This document shows positions 61,984 to 64,000 of a DNA stretch of 64,000 nucleotides, one piece after another (within the stretch, counting starts at the first letter, position 1; each line of letters begins with the position of its first letter). This DNA comes from Saprospirales bacterium (lineage in GTDB: Bacteria; Bacteroidota; Bacteroidia; Chitinophagales; Saprospiraceae). Made by a program: the position numbers and the translations under genes. Under the pieces are notes generated by a model. That model saw only the letters and a program-made list of their open reading frames with translations. It was not told the origin of the DNA and did not search any database. The stretch is taken from NCBI GenBank assembly GCA_016719895.1, contig JADJYG010000017.1:127292-191291 (forward strand), read 5' to 3'.

Positions 61984-64000
61984 ATGACCAAACCAGTTAA
62001 AACGCCGCATCCCTTGCGCATCCGGACGGGCAGCAGCCAACGCAGACGGGTTATCGTTCGTGCTCGCTCAGTTCAGTAAAACCTCGCCCGAGGCGCTGGA
62101 ACAATCCTTTCTGCAATATTTCAACGCCCTGCAAAACAACCCGGATAGCCAAGCAGCCGACCTGCTGCTCGGCTTTGTGTACGATGAATTGTTCGCTCCT
62201 ATTGCCCGGCTTTATGTTATCGTGGAAACGGAAAAAATCAGCTTTGCCAGCCGTCTGGCCACCTTAATAAAATCCAGCCTGACCGAACCGTTGCGCAGCT
62301 TCATCGCACTGTCCAATGCATCGGCGCGCTACCTGTGCACCCGCAAACAATCGTTCAGCGCTTTTACCGCCTACCCTTGGCAGCTCGACCTGGCCGATAC
62401 GCTTGCCCTGGATGCCTGTATGCCGGCTGCCGGATCAACGGCCGCCGCTTTTGAGTCTTTCGGATCCCAAATGCTGGCGCTGTTTTACCCGGCGCTGGGC
62501 AGCTTAAAGGAAATCGTAGCAGCTACGCCCGGCTACGTCGAAGAAAGTCTGGTCCCCCTGGAAAAAGCCCTTCAGCAAAAACACGAACCCCACTTAGGGC
62601 TGCTGTTCGCCTTTCTTCAGCTGTTCCGGCATTTCCAGGGCGACCTCAACCAACTCAGCCAGAAACACCTCGATTTCTTTTTCCGCGAAGCAGTCCGGCT
62701 GGCGCCAATGAGCGCCGATCCGGACAAAATACACCTCGTCTTTGAAGTCGCCAAACACCTGAACCATTACAAGGTAAAAAAAGACACCTCGCTCAAAGAT
62801 GGAAAAGACGGCCTGACTCAGGACATCGAATTTACGCTTGACCAGGAAATTATTCTGGATAAAGCGGCGGTATCCGACCTGCGCACCTTGTTTCTCCACC
62901 CGTCCGGAAGCCCGGAAAAACCCTATGTAGAGGGGGTATACATTACCACCGCAGCCAATAGCGCCGACGGGAAGGGAAAACCGTTTGGTGAAGACGGTTC
63001 AAAAAACTGGTCGACGCTGGGCGCTAAATTCAGCAAATGTATCCTGCCCGGTAAAAACGAGGCCGAAGTACATCCTTATGCCCGGATCGGATTCGTGCTG
63101 GCATCGCCCGTATTGTTTTTGCAGGAGGGCAAACGGAAAATAACCCTTACGCTGACCTGCAGCAGTGCGGAAGACGCCCCTTTAGTGAGTGACGCGTCCT
63201 GTTTTACAGTTTTACAAAGCGCTCTGTCCAAACCCTTTTATCAACTGGATGACTCCAGTATCACCAAATTGGAAGCGTTGTTTTCCGAAAAAGCCTTGCA
63301 GTATCTGGAAACTTTTTTGGTGCATCCGCCCTTTCTGATCGGCGAGGAGCAAAATTTTATCAGCTTCGTTGATGCAAAAGAAGTGACCGAAGACGGCGAA
63401 ATTCCCATTTTTACCGACGATGAAAGGCGCTCCTGAAATATCTACCTGTACGACCCGGTATCCAACCTGTATGTTTTGACCAGACGGCCGTTTGCTTCTG
63501 TCATCCGGTATTTTCGGGAACTGCTTGCCGTCCAAAACCCGTATGCGATTGGATTTGACTTGGATACCTTCCTCAACCGCAGAGACCTGGTGTCCTGCGC
63601 GCCGTTTTTCCGGTCCTGTTTGCGCGATGCTTTTTTGAAAGCGCTTACCGTCTCGACCGTCGAACAACAATTTTTTAATTTAAAATTCAGCGGCGCCGAC
63701 GAATGGATAACGCCTAAACCCAACGTGCCGGGGCAATCACCCTACTATAACCTGGAGATAAACGCTACCTCTCTCCGCTCCCGTCCACCATCCACGGTTA
63801 TCCTCGATCCCGACCAGCCTGCAGTTACTTTTTACGACGCCGAAACACTCGGCGAAACACTCGACCTCGAACCGGTATTTCCGCTGGTCAAAGCCGAACT
63901 GAACCCCGCCCTTGCCGTCTCCTGCAATAAACCGAACAACCAGATCGACGGCTACAACTGTTGCCTGGCCATCGACCCCAACGCTTTCAGTTATATCGCC
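61984..64000 (+). pseudogene. Afp11/Pvc11-like large baseplate protein, partial, interrupted by frameshift and TGA
   Basis: The frame starts at ATG 61984 (MTKPVKTPHPLRIRTGSSQR) and is lost after RRV at the GGG 62048-62050. The continuation is in the next frame and starts SFVLAQFSKTSPEALEQSF; dropping one G joins the two. This frame is open for about 460 residues, with alpha-helical and wedge-type regions such as LDFFFREAVRLAPMSADPD, until an in-frame TGA at 63434-63436. The same frame then continues open to the window end for 188 codons (NIYLYDPVSNLYVLTRR...). Placed after gp25 it corresponds to the large Afp11/Pvc11-type baseplate wedge. Whether both lesions are real or assembly errors is undecided. 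Another start, GTG at 62060, would be in the second frame. Confidence 0.7.

Noticed and set aside
62060..63436. A complete 458-residue gene starting with GTG at 62060 and ending at 63436
   Set aside because: Frame and sequence continue beyond the TGA for 188 codons, and a better ATG start lies at 61984 in the adjacent frame; the split looks like a broken larger gene.
63434..63436. TGA read as selenocysteine or another amino acid
   Set aside because: No evidence of a recoding element, and other genes in the window use TGA as a normal stop.
52245..64000. Prophage tail or type VI secretion system
   Set aside because: No capsid, portal, terminase or lysis genes, and no TssJLM membrane complex. 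DUF4255, DUF5908 and LysM/PAAR order fit an eCIS. The right part is unseen, so a T6SSiv-like variant stays possible.
1..64000. tRNA or rRNA genes
   Set aside because: I found no cloverleaf with a TTCGAnnC loop and CCA-compatible end, and no rRNA-like conserved blocks in the intergenic stretches. A tRNAscan-SE run would settle this.

Overview
The window comes from a member of the Bacteroidota, most likely the Saprospiria (Lewinella/Haliscomenobacter-like). The evidence is a SusC/SusD pair, secreted proteins with type IX secretion (T9SS) C-terminal sorting domains, TAnnTTTG-type promoter elements, start sites without Shine-Dalgarno motifs, CRTAC1/ASPIC-UnbV and PorT-like proteins, and a Bacteroidota-type contractile injection locus. 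No rRNA or tRNA gene was seen. Base composition is GC-rich through the housekeeping and accessory genes and looks visibly more AT-rich at about 51.7-52.9 kb, where the injection locus begins.

Layout. 1-1.3 kb: a REP-associated tyrosine transposase (RAYT) between two inverted arrays of hairpin repeats. 1.3-5.9 kb: gatB, a DUF3667 membrane protein, a CtlX-like amidinohydrolase and a DUF6249 membrane protein. 6.4-16.2 kb: a co-directional nutrient or surface cluster of SusC, SusD, CRTAC1-like and vanadium-haloperoxidase-like genes. 16.2-19.5 kb: a LacI-type regulator divergent from a NagB/PIG-L fusion, with repeated half-sites and a terminator-like leader hairpin between them. 19.6-26.7 kb: a methyltransferase and a 2141-residue T9SS-exported adhesin-like protein. 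26.9-34.8 kb: a compact five-gene minus-strand unit running from a very good promoter (34720-34751) to a terminator (26894-26933). It encodes an inactive-looking zincin (HAIGH instead of HExxH), a small membrane protein, an active-looking zincin with a membrane tail, a PKD lipoprotein and a VWA/beta-barrel protein. I recognise no described system with this composition. 34.8-43.8 kb: a phospholipase-D-like enzyme, Ppx/GppA, a PorT-like protein, and a plus-strand operon ending in gmhA. This is followed by an intergenic region with three large nested inverted repeats and an outer-membrane protein. 43.8-51.5 kb: an M36 metalloprotease (T9SS), prs, a rhodanese, RfbB and a UDP-glucuronate decarboxylase.

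52.2-64 kb: the front part of an extracellular contractile injection system (eCIS; Afp/PVC/AlgoCIS or T6SSiv-like). The order is DUF4255 terminator/cap protein, unknown conserved protein, one sheath, two Cys-rich coiled-coil proteins, two tube proteins, DUF5908, LysM tube/baseplate adaptor, VgrG/gp5-like spike, PAAR, gp25, and the start of a large Afp11-like baseplate gene that runs off the window. That last gene carries a frameshift near its start and an in-frame TGA. The two Cys-rich coiled-coil proteins between sheath and tube are the least explained part of the machine.

Three reading-frame breaks fall at short homopolymers (about 31710, 33182 and 62049). Either the assembly has residual indel errors or several genes are decaying; raw reads would decide. 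Functional statements rest on motif recognition by eye, not on database searches.
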